Source: Acidobacteriota bacterium (GTDB lineage Bacteria; Acidobacteriota; Vicinamibacteria; Marinacidobacterales; Marinacidobacteraceae). Taken from it: a stretch of 64,000 nt of DNA. Numbering within the stretch: the first letter of the stretch is position 1; each line of letters begins with the position of its first letter. The stretch is taken from assembly GCA_022828085.1 (NCBI GenBank), contig JAJEIY010000002.1, positions 1 to 64,000 of the forward strand, read 5' to 3'. This document shows positions 33,229-43,335 of the stretch, one piece after another. The notes below the pieces were generated by a model. The model saw only the letters and a list, made by a program, of their open reading frames with translations, was not told the DNA's origin and did no database searches. A program made the translations under genes and the position numbers.

Positions 33229-34098
33229 GTGATTCCACCGTCTTTCGACTATCACGCTCCCGACACCCTGGAAGAGGCGAGCCGGCTGCTGCTGGCGAAC
33301 CCTGAGGCCAAACTGCTGGCCGGGGGTCACAGCCTCATCCCCATGATGCGGTTCCGGCTGGCGGAGCCGGCCGCGCTGGTGGATCTGAGGAGAATCCCCG
33401 GGCTCTCCGGAATCCGCGAAGAGGGTGGCTCCCTGTGCATCGGGGCGATGACCTGCGAGTCGGCACTGGAGAAGTCGGACCTCGTCCAGAGCCGCTACCC
33501 GCTCCTCGCCGACACCACCCGCGTCATCGCGGATCCGGTGGTCCGGAACCTGGCGACCGTGGGCGGGAACGTCGCCCACGCGGATCCCGGGAACGACCAT
33601 CCGGCGACCATGTTGGCCTACCGGGCGTCGTTCGTTGCCTCGGGTCCCTCCGGCCGGCGGACGATCGCCGCGTCCGATTTCTTCACGGGGCCGTTTTCGA
33701 CCTGCCTCGAAGAGGGGGAAATCCTGACCGAGATCCGCATCCCCGAGGCCGGACCCGGTTCCGGAGGCGCCTACCAGAAGTTCGAGCGGAAAGTCGGCGA
33801 CTACGCGGTGGCCGCGGTGGCGGTCCAGTTGCAGCTCGACGGCGGGCGGGTCGCCGGCGCCGGAGTGGCGCTCACGAACGTGGGCCTCACCGCGATCCAG
33901 GCTGGCGCTGCCGAGGCGGCGCTCGTCGGTTCGGACGGCGGTGACGCAGCGCTTGACGCTGCCGCCGAAGCCGCCGCCGCGGCGGCCGATCCGGCGGACG
34001 ACCACCGGGGGTCCGCCGACTACAAGCGCGCGGTGGTCCGTGTGCTCACCCATCGGGCGGCGTCCAGCGCGCTCGCCCGGGCGAGGGAGGCGTCATGA
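33229..34098 (+). CDS. coxM: form I CO dehydrogenase, FAD subunit (CoxM)
   Basis: Medium, FAD-binding subunit (289 residues) of an aerobic molybdenum CO dehydrogenase; it passes electrons from the iron-sulfur subunit to the quinone pool. FAD-binding motifs are AGGHSLIP (about 31-38) and [17 protein letters not shown] (about 105-121). The GTG at 33229 has a strong AAAGGAGGGG 5-6 nt upstream. Its stop overlaps the coxS start by 4 nt. The order M-S-L is that of form I CO dehydrogenase operons. A possible -10 (TATGCT, 33197) lies 27 bp before the start; no good -35 is visible. Confidence 0.9.
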   Translation: MIPPSFDYHAPDTLEEASRLLLANPEAKLLAGGHSLIPMMRFRLAEPAALVDLRRIPGLSGIREEGGSLCIGAMTCESALEKSDLVQSRYPLLADTTRVIADPVVRNLATVGGNVAHADPGNDHPATMLAYRASFVASGPSGRRTIAASDFFTGPFSTCLEEGEILTEIRIPEAGPGSGGAYQKFERKVGDYAVAAVAVQLQLDGGRVAGAGVALTNVGLTAIQAGAAEAALVGSDGGDAALDAAAEAAAAAADPADDHRGSADYKRAVVRVLTHRAASSALARAREAS

Positions 34099-34577
34099 GT
34101 TCCCACCAGATCAGCGTCACCATCAACGGTGAAGAGCACACCCGGGAGGTGGAGGCGCGGCTGCTGCTCGTGCACTTCATCCGCGAGGAACTCGGCCTCA
34201 CCGGTACCCACATCGGGTGCGACACGACCTCCTGCGGCGCCTGCACGGTGCTCCTGAACGGCGTGCCCGCCAAGAGCTGCACGGTGTTCGCCGTCGCCGC
34301 CGACGGCGCCGAGGTCACGACCGTGGAGGGACTCGGAAACGGCGGTCTCCATCCGGTCCAGCAGGGATTCACGGAGAAACACGGACTCCAGTGCGGTTTC
34401 TGTACTCCCGGGATGATGCTGACCTCGAAGGCGCTCCTCGAAGAGAACCCGGATCCCAGCGAGGCGGAGATCCGCTGGGGTATCTCCGGCAACCTGTGCC
34501 GGTGCACCGGCTACGTCAACATCGTGAGAGCGGTGCAGCGGGCCAGCGAACTGATGAAGGAGAACAGCGATGGCTGA
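34095..34577 (+). CDS. coxS: form I CO dehydrogenase, [2Fe-2S] subunit (CoxS)
   Basis: Small iron-sulfur subunit of 160 residues carrying two [2Fe-2S] clusters. The plant-ferredoxin-type cluster is bound by C42, C47, C50 and C62 ([12 protein letters not shown]). The second is bound by C100, C103, C135 and C137 (CGFCTPGM and CRCTGY). The ATG overlaps the coxM stop by 4 nt, and its own stop overlaps the coxL start by 8 nt, so the three subunits are translationally coupled. Confidence 0.95.
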   Translation: MSSHQISVTINGEEHTREVEARLLLVHFIREELGLTGTHIGCDTTSCGACTVLLNGVPAKSCTVFAVAADGAEVTTVEGLGNGGLHPVQQGFTEKHGLQCGFCTPGMMLTSKALLEENPDPSEAEIRWGISGNLCRCTGYVNIVRAVQRASELMKENSDG

Positions 34578-36915
34578 GTGCAGAGGTCTCGGACACTCCG
34601 TCCAGAGAAAGGAAGACGCCCGCTTCATCAGGGGACAGGGCCGCTACATCGACGACGTCAAGCTCCCGGGCATGCTCTACCTGGATATCGCCCGGAGCCC
34701 CTACGCCCACGCGAAGATCACCAGGATCCACGAGGAAACCGCGATGGCGGTGGACGGGGTGGCCGCGGTGATCACCGGGAAGACCCTCGAGGGTTTCAAG
34801 CTGGCCTGGATGCCCACCCTGATGAGCGACCAGCAGATGGTGCTGCCGGTGGACACCGTCAAGTACCAGGCCCAGGAGGTGGCGGCGATCGTCGCGACCT
34901 CGCGCTACGCGGCCGCCGACGGCGCCGCCGCCCTCGAGGTGGACTACGACCCGCTTCCCGTGGTGGTGGATCCGCACGAGGCCCTGAAACCCGGGGCCAC
35001 CAAGGTCCGCGACGACAAGGACAGCAACCACATCTTCCACTGGGAGCACGGGGACGCCGACGGTACGGAGGCGGCGCTCGCCGGCTGCGACACCGTCGTC
35101 GAGCAGAAGATGCATCTCCCGCGCATCCACGTGGCCTCGATCGAGACCTGCGGCTGCGTGGCGAGCTGGAACCCGGTGGAGGGGCACCTGACCCTCTACC
35201 TGACCACCCAGGCCCCGCACGCCATCCGCACGGTGGTGGCGCTGGTGACCGCCCATCTCGGCCTCGCCGAGCACAAGATCCGGGTCATCTCGCCGGACAT
35301 CGGCGGGGGCTTCGGGGGCAAGGTGCCGGTCTATCCCGGCTACGTGCTCGCGACCGCCGCTTCGGTGGTGACCGGCAAGCCGGTGAAGTGGATCGAGGAC
35401 CGCTCGGAGAACCTCCAGGCGGATTCCTTCGCCCGGGATTACCACATCACGGCGAAGCTGGGTTCGAAGAAGGGGAAGGTGACCGCGCTCAAGCTGGACA
35501 CCGTCGCCGACCACGGCTATTCGGACGCGGCGGCGAACCCGTCCAAGTTTCCGGCCGGTCTCTATCACATCGCCACCGGGTCCTACGACCTCGCAAACGC
35601 CCACGTGTCGGTGGACGGCGTGTACACGAACAAGCCGCCGGGAGGGATTGCCTACCGTTGCTCGTTCCGCGTCACCGAGGCGGTGCACGCCATCGAGCGG
35701 ATGGTGGACCTGCTGGCCCGGGAGAACGGGGAAGACCCGGCGGACTTCCGCCTCCGGAACTTCATCAAGCCCGAGCAGTTCCCGTATCAGTCGGCGCTCG
35801 GCTGGGAGTACGACAGCGGGAACTACGGGGCGGCGCTCGAGAAGGCCATGGACATGATCGGCTACCAGGATCTCCGGGCCGAGCAGGCCGAAAAACGCGC
35901 CCGCGGCGAGCTGATGGGCATCGGCATCTCCTCCTTCACCGAGATCGTGGGCGCCGGGCCGTCGAAGACCTTCGACATCCTGGGCATCAAGATGTTCGAC
36001 TCGGCCGAGATCCGGATCCACCCCACCGGGAAGGCGATCGCCCGCTTCGGCACCAAGTCTCAGGGGCAGGGGCACGAGACCACCTACGCGCAGATCATCG
36101 CGGAGGAACTCGGGATCCCGCCGGAGGACATCCAGGTCGAGGAAGGGGATACGGACACGGCGCCCTACGGGCTCGGCACCTACGCCAGCCGTTCGACCCC
36201 GACCGCGGGCGCCGCGGCGTCCATCGCGTCGCGGAAGATCCGCGAGAAGGGGAGGAAGATCGCCGCTCATCTCCTCGAGGCGGACGAGGCCGACCTCGTC
36301 TGGGAGCAGGGGAAGTTCTACGTGAAGGGCTCCCCGGACCGGGCGAAGACCATCCAGGACATCGCGTTCGCGGCCTACACGAACCACCCGCAGGGCCTGG
36401 AGGCGGGCCTCGAGGCGATCTCCTACTACGACCCGCCCAACCTGACCTTCCCGTTCGGGTCCTACATCTGCTGCGTGGACATCGACCGCGGCACCGGCCA
36501 GGTCAAGATCCGGCGCTTCGTGGCGGTGGACGACTGCGGGGTGCGGATCAACCCGATGATCGTGGACGGCCAGATCCACGGCGGGCTCACCATGGGGATC
36601 GCGCCGGCGCTCCTCGAGGAGATCTCCTACGACGCGGACGGAAACATCACCGGAGGCAACTTCATGGAGTACCTCGTTCCCACCGCGATGGAGACACCGC
36701 ACTGGGAATTGGGCGAAACGGTTACCCCGTCGCCGCACCACCCCATCGGCGCCAAGGGGGTGGGCGAGTCCGCTACCGTGGGCGCGCCGCCGGCCGTCGT
36801 GAACGCGGTGGTGGACGCCCTCTGGCACCTCGGGGTGCGCCACATGGAGATCCCCATGACCCCGGCGCGCGTCTGGGACGTGCTGAACGAACACGGCGCG
36901 GCGGCGACCCGGTAG
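34570..36915 (+). CDS. coxL: form I CO dehydrogenase, molybdenum-copper catalytic subunit (CoxL)
   Basis: Catalytic subunit of 781 residues. The active-site loop AYRCSFR (361-367) carries Cys364, the ligand of copper in the Cu-S-Mo centre, and is the accepted hallmark (AYxCSFR) of true, form I CO dehydrogenase. Mo-pterin contacts are visible in GGGFGGK (245-251), [11 protein letters not shown] and [10 protein letters not shown], with E733 as the likely catalytic base. CO is oxidised to CO2 and electrons enter respiration. Length matches the family (about 800). It follows coxM and coxS with overlapping ends; the accessory gene follows by 16 bp. Confidence 0.95.
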   Translation: MAECRGLGHSVQRKEDARFIRGQGRYIDDVKLPGMLYLDIARSPYAHAKITRIHEETAMAVDGVAAVITGKTLEGFKLAWMPTLMSDQQMVLPVDTVKYQAQEVAAIVATSRYAAADGAAALEVDYDPLPVVVDPHEALKPGATKVRDDKDSNHIFHWEHGDADGTEAALAGCDTVVEQKMHLPRIHVASIETCGCVASWNPVEGHLTLYLTTQAPHAIRTVVALVTAHLGLAEHKIRVISPDIGGGFGGKVPVYPGYVLATAASVVTGKPVKWIEDRSENLQADSFARDYHITAKLGSKKGKVTALKLDTVADHGYSDAAANPSKFPAGLYHIATGSYDLANAHVSVDGVYTNKPPGGIAYRCSFRVTEAVHAIERMVDLLARENGEDPADFRLRNFIKPEQFPYQSALGWEYDSGNYGAALEKAMDMIGYQDLRAEQAEKRARGELMGIGISSFTEIVGAGPSKTFDILGIKMFDSAEIRIHPTGKAIARFGTKSQGQGHETTYAQIIAEELGIPPEDIQVEEGDTDTAPYGLGTYASRSTPTAGAAASIASRKIREKGRKIAAHLLEADEADLVWEQGKFYVKGSPDRAKTIQDIAFAAYTNHPQGLEAGLEAISYYDPPNLTFPFGSYICCVDIDRGTGQVKIRRFVAVDDCGVRINPMIVDGQIHGGLTMGIAPALLEEISYDADGNITGGNFMEYLVPTAMETPHWELGETVTPSPHHPIGAKGVGESATVGAPPAVVNAVVDALWHLGVRHMEIPMTPARVWDVLNEHGAAATR

Positions 36916-36931
36916 GAAGACGCATGCCGCG

Positions 36932-37894
36932 GTGACCGGACCGACCGACGTCTTCGCCGCGGCCGCCCGTCTCTATCGGGACGGCGTGCCCTTCGTCCTG
37001 GCGACGGTGGTGCGCGCGGAACGCCCCACCTCGGCGCGGCCGGGCGCTAAGGCGATCGTCACCGGCGACGGGGAGTTCCGGGGCTTCGTCGGCGGGACCT
37101 GCGTCAAGCCGGCGGTCCGGCGCGAGTCGCTGCGGGCGCTCGCGGACGGAGCGCCCCGGCTGCTCCGCATCTCCCCGGACAGCCCTCCCGAGGGCGTCCG
37201 CGCGGAAGAGGGAGTACTGGAGGAACACATGGCCTGCGTAAGTGGCGGCGCTCTCGACATCCATCTGGAGCCCTATCTGCCGTCGCGCCGGCTGCTGCTG
37301 GCGGGGAGTTCCCCCATCGTGCAGTCGCTGGCGGCGCTCGGCGAGGCGCTCGGAATGGAGGTCCGGACCGCCGAGACGGCCGGGAATCTGGATGTCGCCG
37401 CGGAGGACGCCTTCGTGGTGGTCGCGGGCCACGGGGAAGGGGAGTGGGAAACCCTGAAGGCCGCGTTGACCGGCGGCCGCGCCCGCTACGCGGGCCTGGT
37501 CGCGAGTCCGCGCCGAGCGGCCGCGGTGCGCGAGCGGCTGGTCGGGATGGGTGTTTCCGAAGCCGACGTCGGACGGCTCCGGTCTCCCGCCGGGCTCGAC
37601 ATCGGGGCCGAGACCCCCGGTGAAATCGCGCTCAGCATCCTGGCGCAGATCGTGGAGGAGCGGCAGGCGCCGGAGCGACCCGCAGCGACTCCGGCAGAGG
37701 CGACGCCGGCCCCGATGGTCGGGATCGCGCTCGAGACCTCCAGCGACGAGCTGGCGGTCGACCCGATCTGCGGGATGACCGTCTCCCGGGACTCTCCCCA
37801 CCGCGTGGAATCGGGCGGCGAGACCTGGTGGTTCTGCTGCGCCGGCTGCGCGGAGACGTTCGCTGCCGCCGGGAAAACCGGCGATACCGCCTGA
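36932..37894 (+). CDS. XdhC/CoxF-like maturation protein fused to a C-terminal YHS metal-binding domain
   Basis: A 320-residue fusion. The N-terminal XdhC_CoxI domain (about 5-75) has GFVGGTCVKPAV in place of the usual SGGCVE. An XdhC-type Rossmann domain follows (about 110-240, with YAGLVASPRRAAAVRERL and AETPGEIALSILAQI). After an Ala/Pro linker comes a YHS domain with DPICGM (C280) and FCCAGC (C302, C303, C306), a cysteine cluster known from copper-handling proteins. XdhC proteins deliver sulfurated Mo cofactor; placed right after coxL, the extra domain could bring copper for the Cu-S-Mo centre. That link is inference. GTG start at 36932. Confidence 0.85.
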   Translation: MTGPTDVFAAAARLYRDGVPFVLATVVRAERPTSARPGAKAIVTGDGEFRGFVGGTCVKPAVRRESLRALADGAPRLLRISPDSPPEGVRAEEGVLEEHMACVSGGALDIHLEPYLPSRRLLLAGSSPIVQSLAALGEALGMEVRTAETAGNLDVAAEDAFVVVAGHGEGEWETLKAALTGGRARYAGLVASPRRAAAVRERLVGMGVSEADVGRLRSPAGLDIGAETPGEIALSILAQIVEERQAPERPAATPAEATPAPMVGIALETSSDELAVDPICGMTVSRDSPHRVESGGETWWFCCAGCAETFAAAGKTGDTA

Positions 37895-37941
37895 ATCGCG
37901 CCCCGACCGGGCGCCACCGCCCCGCAGGAGGGCCGAGAACG

Positions 37942-39117
37942 ATGAAGTCTCGCCGCACGTTCTGCGCCGTCGTGATGATCTGCTCGATCGCTGCCGGCGC
38001 TCCCGCCCAGACACCAACCCGGGCCCGGGACCTGGGGGTGCCCTTCGAGGGCGATCCGGGTCCGCTGAACGCCATCACCGACGTTTCCGGACTGGAGGTG
38101 GGACACACCACGATCCTGCGGGAGGAGGGACCGGTCCGCACCGGGGTCACCGCGGTGCTGCCGCGCGGACGGATGAGCCAGGTCGGGGTGTTCGCCAACT
38201 GGTTCGCCCTGAACGGGAACGGAGAGATGACCGGCACGACCTGGGTCAGCGACCGGGGGATCCTGAAGGGGCCGGTGCTCATCACGAACACCTACAGCGT
38301 CGGCGCGGTCCACGAGGCGGCGATCGCCTGGGCCGAGGCGAATCTCGGTTTTCGCGCCTGGACGCTGCCGATGGTCGCCGAGACGTGGGACGGATTCCTG
38401 AACGACATCACCGGCTTCCACGTCCGCCGCCAGCATGTGTTCGCCGCGCTGGATTCCGCCCGCGCAGGACCGGTCGAGGAGGGCTCGGTGGGAGGCGGTA
38501 CCGGAATGCGCACCTTCGAGTTCAAGTCGGGCATCGGCACCGCCTCGCGCCGCGTCGGGACCGGCGGGGCGGACTACACGGTGGGCGTCCTGGTGCAGTC
38601 CAACTTCGGCCGGCGCCCGCAGCTCAAGATCGCCGGGGTGCCCGTGGGGCGGGAAATCCCCGACCTGCTTCCGGAGAACCCGCCGCTTTCGGAAGCCGGT
38701 CCCCCCGCCCCGAGGGGAGGACGCGACGGGTCCATCATCATCGTCGCAGCCACCGATGCGCCGCTGCTGCCGCACCAGTTGAAGCGCCTTGCCCGCCGGG
38801 CGTCCCTGGGACTCGGGCGCCTGGGGAGCATCTCGATGAACGGCTCAGGAGACATTTTCGTGGCGTTCTCGACCGCCAACGGGGAGGCGGTCGCCAACGA
38901 GAGCGGCGAGGCTCCCTTGCGGATGTTGGCGAACTCCGACCTGAACCCGCTCTTCGAAGGGGTCGTGCAGGCCACCGAGGAGGCCATCGTGAACTCCATG
39001 GTCGCGGCTCGCGACATGACCGGCGTGAACGGCCGCCGGATCTACGCGATCCCGCACGAACGCCTCCGGGAAATCCTCGGCCGCTACGACCGGCTGGAGG
39101 CGGCGACCCCGGATTGA
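37942..39117 (+). CDS. exported P1-family (DmpA/BapA-type) aminopeptidase
   Basis: A self-processing N-terminal-nucleophile peptidase of 391 residues with a signal peptide (residues 1-23, ending APAQ). Family patterns are NAITDVSGLEVGHTTI, RTGVTAVLPRG, GNGEMTGTTWV, EGSVGGGTGM and SMNGSGDIFVAFS, where S302 is the expected nucleophile exposed by autocleavage. DmpA relatives release D- or beta-amino acids from peptides. GGAGGG lies about 10 nt before the ATG at 37942. It follows the XdhC-YHS gene by 47 bp. Confidence 0.9.
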   Translation: MKSRRTFCAVVMICSIAAGAPAQTPTRARDLGVPFEGDPGPLNAITDVSGLEVGHTTILREEGPVRTGVTAVLPRGRMSQVGVFANWFALNGNGEMTGTTWVSDRGILKGPVLITNTYSVGAVHEAAIAWAEANLGFRAWTLPMVAETWDGFLNDITGFHVRRQHVFAALDSARAGPVEEGSVGGGTGMRTFEFKSGIGTASRRVGTGGADYTVGVLVQSNFGRRPQLKIAGVPVGREIPDLLPENPPLSEAGPPAPRGGRDGSIIIVAATDAPLLPHQLKRLARRASLGLGRLGSISMNGSGDIFVAFSTANGEAVANESGEAPLRMLANSDLNPLFEGVVQATEEAIVNSMVAARDMTGVNGRRIYAIPHERLREILGRYDRLEAATPD

Positions 39118-39185
39118 GCGCCGGTCCGGGTGTCTCCCGGGGCTCGCACCTCGGCGTGGAGCTCAAACGCGAAGGTGGCACATAC

Positions 39186-39267
39186 GGCTTGGAACGCCGG
39201 TCTCCGACCGGCACGCGGGCCGCAGGCCCGCAAAGCGCGTAGGGCTCCATGTCCCGACGACACACCC
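39186..39267. repeat. left-end fragment of the MITE-like family
   Basis: Starts with the 32-bp terminal repeat (GGCTTGGAACGCCGGTCTCC onward) and a GCGGGCC-CGCAGG-type inner arm as in copy A, then becomes unrecognisable after about 80 bp. It abuts the near-full copy at 39268, so the two may be a nested or tandem insertion. The whole gap 39118-39702 (585 bp, between the P1 peptidase and the lipoprotein gene) is largely made of these repeats. Confidence 0.75.
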
Positions 39268-39465
39268 GGCTTGGAAGGCCGGTCTCTGACCGGCACGCGC
39301 GGTGCTCCGCACCGCGCACGGCACCGCGCCGACGTGCGGGATGATCCTCCCTCGGTGCAGCGCAACACCTGACGTACCCGGATCCGCGTCGCCTAGGGCG
39401 GATAGCGGCACGTCGTCCGCGGGCCTCCGGCCCGCTGTGCCGGTCAGAGACCGGCGTTCCAAGCC
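39268..39465. repeat. near-full MITE-like element, copy B (198 bp)
   Basis: Ends are GGCTTGGAAGGCCGGTCTCT at the left and the matching GCCGGTCAGAGACCGGCGTT-CCAAGCC at the right. Next to the left end is GCGGTGC-TCC-GCACCGC, and near the right end GCGGGCC-TCC-GGCCCGC, each with a three-base loop. Interior words shared with copies A and C include GTGCGGGATGATCCTC. Base changes inside the stems are mostly compensated. No coding capacity. Confidence 0.88.
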
Positions 39466-39565
39466 GGCGGCGCCATCAGGACGCCTGGCCGACCCGCCGG
39501 GCTGCATTTTCGCGGCAACCAGGGCGCCGCGCACGTCGCAACGGTACCCAAACCTCAGGTGTGTA

Positions 39566-39597
39566 CGGCCGGGAACGCCGGCCTTCAGGCCGGCACC
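39566..39597. repeat. degenerate arm of the MITE-like family (copy H)
   Basis: Reads GGCCGGGAACGCCGGCCTTC then AGGCCGGCAC: the terminal arm with a GCCGGCCT / AGGCCGGC stem. It lies about 100 bp downstream of copy B in the same gap before the lipoprotein gene. Assigned by the GGAACGCCGG word and the hairpin only. Confidence 0.55.
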
Positions 39598-39702
39598 CCC
39601 GCCGGAGGCGGGCGAAACGCGCGACGGTCCCTGCGGTCACGTCGCGCACACCGACTCCACCAAGGCTCTGAGGTTGAGAAATACGGGCTAACCTGCTGTC
39701 AG

Positions 39703-40890
39703 ATGACGTGCAAGCGTGATTCGAGGCGGTGGATCGCGTGGAGGGGCGCGCTCGTCATCGCGATGGTGTCCGCGCTTGGCCCCGCTGGCTGCGGCGACGC
39801 GACGACGCCTACCGGGCCTCCCCCGGGACCGGTCCCCACGGCGCTCGAAATCCGCGGCTTGCCGGAAGAACCGCTCGAGATCGGCACGGTAGTGCAACTC
39901 ACCGGCTGGGCCACCTTCAGCGACGGCGCCACCGGGCAGGTGGACCCGCTCTGGAGTTCGAGCGCGCCCGAGGTGGCGAGCGTCGACGGGCGCGGCTTCG
40001 TGTTCGCGCACGCGGCCGGCGAGACGCGGATCACCGCCACGCTGGGACCTGCCAGCGCCGAGGCCGGTGTGGCGGTCGCGCCCGTCAATCCGGATCTCTA
40101 CGACCTCAGCGGACAGGTCGTCAACCACAACGGCCGCCCCGTAGCCGATGTGCTGATCGCCGCGCTCGACGGTAGCGGCGACCGCGGGACGGTCACTTCG
40201 GGAAACGGTTGGTACTTGCTCCAGAACCTGGAAGGCCCTACCGCCGTCGCAGCCCGCAAGGACGGCTACCCGGAAGTAATCGAGCATGCGACCCAAGAAT
40301 CCGGCGAACTTCATTTCACCCTCGTCGGCGGGGCGCCCCGGGATTCGTTCGGCGGGGGGCAGTGGATCGTCGGTGACGAGATTCCGCCGGGCCGTTACTT
40401 CACGGATCCCGAGTCCTACTGCCGCTGGAACCGGCGTTCGGGATTCTCCATCGGCTACCCGGCCGGCCGGGCCGCACTCGTGCCGTTCGAATCGCCCCCG
40501 GACCTCGACTTCATCGCGGGACGGGAACTGCGGTTCGATTCCGGACAGGAGATCGTGGACATCCACCCGGGCGACGCGGCGTTCCGGTCCACTGCCGAGT
40601 GTGGCGAGTGGCGGGCCGAGCCTCCCCACACCGCCACGCAGGAGGAAATCCGTCCGGGCACCTGGCTTGTGGGCGCCCAGATCGCGCCGGGCACCTATCG
40701 CGCCGACGCCGACTACCTGTGCCTCTGGCTGCGGCTCGCCGCCTTCGGGGGCGGTCAGGAGGACGTCGTGGAGGACGGCCTCGTCGAGACGCGGGCGGGC
40801 GCGGAACTCACGGTGACGATCGAGGCGTCCGACGCCGGCTTCTACAGCGACGCCGAGTGCGGTCCCTGGACCCGCGTCGAAGACCCGTAG
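39703..40890 (+). CDS. lipoprotein with Ig-like, carboxypeptidase-regulatory and duplicated C-terminal domains
   Basis: A secreted lipoprotein of 395 residues. The lipobox is ALGPAGC with C30 as the lipidation site. A Big_2-like domain (about 44-125) and a carboxypeptidase-regulatory-like domain (about 132-205, LSGQVVNHNGRPVADVLI) follow. The C-terminal half contains two copies of a motif of about 90 residues: IVGDEIPPGRYFTDPESYCRW and LVGAQIAPGTYRADADYLCLW, each ending in a Cys-x-x-W or Glu-Cys-Gly strand (TAECGEW, DAECGPW). The duplicated unit resembles surface domains in actinobacterial and acidobacterial secreted proteins; its function is unknown. Start ATG at 39703. Confidence 0.75.
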   Translation: MTCKRDSRRWIAWRGALVIAMVSALGPAGCGDATTPTGPPPGPVPTALEIRGLPEEPLEIGTVVQLTGWATFSDGATGQVDPLWSSSAPEVASVDGRGFVFAHAAGETRITATLGPASAEAGVAVAPVNPDLYDLSGQVVNHNGRPVADVLIAALDGSGDRGTVTSGNGWYLLQNLEGPTAVAARKDGYPEVIEHATQESGELHFTLVGGAPRDSFGGGQWIVGDEIPPGRYFTDPESYCRWNRRSGFSIGYPAGRAALVPFESPPDLDFIAGRELRFDSGQEIVDIHPGDAAFRSTAECGEWRAEPPHTATQEEIRPGTWLVGAQIAPGTYRADADYLCLWLRLAAFGGGQEDVVEDGLVETRAGAELTVTIEASDAGFYSDAECGPWTRVEDP

Positions 40891-40902
40891 AGGAAGTCGC
40901 GG

Positions 40903-43266
40903 TCAGAAACTCACGTCCAGTTCGACCCCGATCGTGCGCGGCTCGCCGGCGCGTCCCAGCGCGCTGAAGATCGGCGCGGTCGGCTGCCAGGCCTGCAGGA
41001 GATAGGCCTTGTCGAGCAGGTTCCGCCCGAACGCGAAGACCCCGAAGCTGCCCCGCTGGTAGCCGAAGCGGGCGTTCACCAGCGTGCGCTCTCCCACGCG
41101 GAAGCGGGCATCGTTCCCGCTGTTCGAGAACGCGTTCGCCTGCGCGGCGACCTCGGCATTCCCCGACCAGTTGTCGTCCAGCCGGACGGACAGGCCGGTC
41201 AGCCAGGACCAGGCCGGAGCGTACGGGAACTCGTTGCCCGTGAAGTCCCTCTCGCCGTCGCGGAAGTCGTCGAACCGGGTCTCGAGCAGGCCCAGCGAAC
41301 CGTAGAACTGAACACGCGGGTCGAACCAGTAGCCGGCCTGCGCTTCGAGGCCGCGCACGGTGGACTCCCCGGCGTTCACCGTGACGCTGTCCACCGGCAG
41401 GCCGAGATCGGTCATCACCCGCACCTGCTGGTTGGTCCAGTCCGTGTAGAAGGCATTGCCGTTGAAGTACCAGCGCCGGTCGGGGGCCGCCGCGCGCAGC
41501 GCGAACTCGACGTTGCTCGTGTACTCCGGCTCGAAGTCGCTGACCCGCTGGCTGAGGACGGCGATCGACTGTCCGCCGGCCCGGTAACCCCGCTGCCAGC
41601 CGACGGAGGTGGACAGCGAATCGCTCCAGTCCCGCGTCAGGGTCGCCTTCGGCAGGAAGGCCCGGTAGGACGCATCCAGTTCCTGCGGGGGACCCTCCGG
41701 CGGCAGCTGCGGCAGGGGCGGGTCGGACACCACCCCCTGGCGGTTCACGGTCTGGCGGCGCTCGTCGTCGTAGCGCGCGCCGAGGGTCAGGGTCCAGACG
41801 TCGGCCAGACCGAGGTCGAACTCGCCGAAGACGGCCGCGTTCCGGGTCGTTTCCTCGGTGTTGAAGAACGAGGTCAGCGTGAAGCCCGGAGGCAGGCCGG
41901 CCAGTTCACCCGGCCCGGCGGCGTCCGCCTGCAGCGTGTCGGTCAGGTCGGCGAAGTAGAGCCCCAGCACGCCGCTCCGCCGGCCCGGGCCCTGATAGCG
42001 GAGCAGGAACTCCTGGGTCATCCACTCGTCGTCGGTCGTGTAGTCGAGGACGCCGGCTGCCAGAGGGGTCTGGTCCAGGTCCTCTTCCCGGCGGTAGTCG
42101 TGCTGGTAGACGCTCGACGTCGACTCGAGTGACAGCCGGTGGCTCAGGTCGTAGGCGAGCGCCAGCGTCAGGTTGTGGTGCTCCGAACCGTCCTCGGCGG
42201 GGTGGTCCGAGATGTTGACCCGCTCTTCGGGGAAACGGTCCACGTTGATCGCGCCGTCGCCGCCCCGGCTCTCGGTCGCCTGGTAGGTGAGCAGTCCCCG
42301 GAACCGGGTGGTCGGATCGAACCGCAGCTTCATCCGCACCGCGAGGTAGTCGCGGTAGTCGTAGGAGTCCTCCCCGCGGGTCGGGTTTTCAACGAAGCCG
42401 TCGGTGTTCCGGTTGTCCACGGCGAGCCGGAAGGCGGCCTTGCCGGCCACGATGGGGACGTTCAGGACCGCCGAGCCCTGGGTGGCGCCGTAGTTGCCGA
42501 ACCGGCCGCGCACCCGGAAGCCGGTCCGGTATTCGGGATCGGCGCTCTTCATGACGATGGCGCCCGCGAGCGCGTTCCGCCCCTGCTGGGTGGACTGGGG
42601 GCCGCGGAAGATCTCGACGCGGTCCATGTCCCAGGTGCTGAACGGCCCGAAGAAGGTGCCCTGGTAGCCCTGCACGGTGGCGCCGTCGAGCTTGACGCTC
42701 AGCAGGAGGCCGCCTTCCGGCCCGAAGCCCTGCTGGCTGATGCCCCGGATCGAGAAGCCGCGGACGTCGGAGGACGAGTTCACGTTCGGGGTCATGGCGA
42801 CCAGCCGGTAGAGATCGGTGTCGGTCCCGGCGTCGAGCTGCGCGCCGCTCACGAGCGCGACGCTCGTCGGTTCGTCCTGGAGGCTCCGTTCCTGCTGCTG
42901 ACCGGTGACGGTCACGCGCTCCGCGAACGACATGTCGAGAGGGATGCTGATGCGGACCTCGCCGGCGGCCCCCACGGTGATCTCGACGGTCCGGTCGGCG
43001 AAGCCGCGTCCGAGCACGGTCAGCCGGTGGAGCCCCTCGGGGAGGGTGTCGAAGCGGAAACTGCCGGCGGCGTCGCTGGTGGTTTCGCGGATCTCGCCGC
43101 TCGCGAGGGTGAGGATCACGTCGGCGCCCGGGACGAGCAGTCCCTGCGGATCGGTGACTTCGCCGACGATCTCGGCGGAGGACGCCGCGATGCCGGACGC
43201 GGGGGACGGTGTGGCCAATGCGCCATGCGCAAGCGCGAGCAGGCCCAGGGAGGCGAATCGGAGCAT
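40903..43266 (-). CDS. TonB-dependent receptor with carboxypeptidase-regulatory domain
   Basis: Full-length outer-membrane receptor of 787 residues. Order: signal peptide (1-19), carboxypeptidase-regulatory-like domain (about 30-110), plug (about 125-235, with the DRVEIFRGPQSTQQGRNALAGAI motif before the barrel) and a 22-strand type barrel ending in ...GVELDVSF with the C-terminal Phe needed for BAM recognition. The TonB box probably lies near ERVTVTGQ (about 115-122). The substrate is unknown; the overall pattern is like receptors annotated for ferric siderophores or plant compounds. It converges on the lipoprotein gene (12-bp gap) and diverges from the antitoxin gene. Confidence 0.92.
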   Translation of the reverse strand: MLRFASLGLLALAHGALATPSPASGIAASSAEIVGEVTDPQGLLVPGADVILTLASGEIRETTSDAAGSFRFDTLPEGLHRLTVLGRGFADRTVEITVGAAGEVRISIPLDMSFAERVTVTGQQQERSLQDEPTSVALVSGAQLDAGTDTDLYRLVAMTPNVNSSSDVRGFSIRGISQQGFGPEGGLLLSVKLDGATVQGYQGTFFGPFSTWDMDRVEIFRGPQSTQQGRNALAGAIVMKSADPEYRTGFRVRGRFGNYGATQGSAVLNVPIVAGKAAFRLAVDNRNTDGFVENPTRGEDSYDYRDYLAVRMKLRFDPTTRFRGLLTYQATESRGGDGAINVDRFPEERVNISDHPAEDGSEHHNLTLALAYDLSHRLSLESTSSVYQHDYRREEDLDQTPLAAGVLDYTTDDEWMTQEFLLRYQGPGRRSGVLGLYFADLTDTLQADAAGPGELAGLPPGFTLTSFFNTEETTRNAAVFGEFDLGLADVWTLTLGARYDDERRQTVNRQGVVSDPPLPQLPPEGPPQELDASYRAFLPKATLTRDWSDSLSTSVGWQRGYRAGGQSIAVLSQRVSDFEPEYTSNVEFALRAAAPDRRWYFNGNAFYTDWTNQQVRVMTDLGLPVDSVTVNAGESTVRGLEAQAGYWFDPRVQFYGSLGLLETRFDDFRDGERDFTGNEFPYAPAWSWLTGLSVRLDDNWSGNAEVAAQANAFSNSGNDARFRVGERTLVNARFGYQRGSFGVFAFGRNLLDKAYLLQAWQPTAPIFSALGRAGEPRTIGVELDVSF

Positions 43267-43335
43267 GGCGGAAACCTTAGCCGTGAACACTACGCACGGA
43301 GCGGCCCGGAGGATCCGTTGCCGATAGCAGGAACG

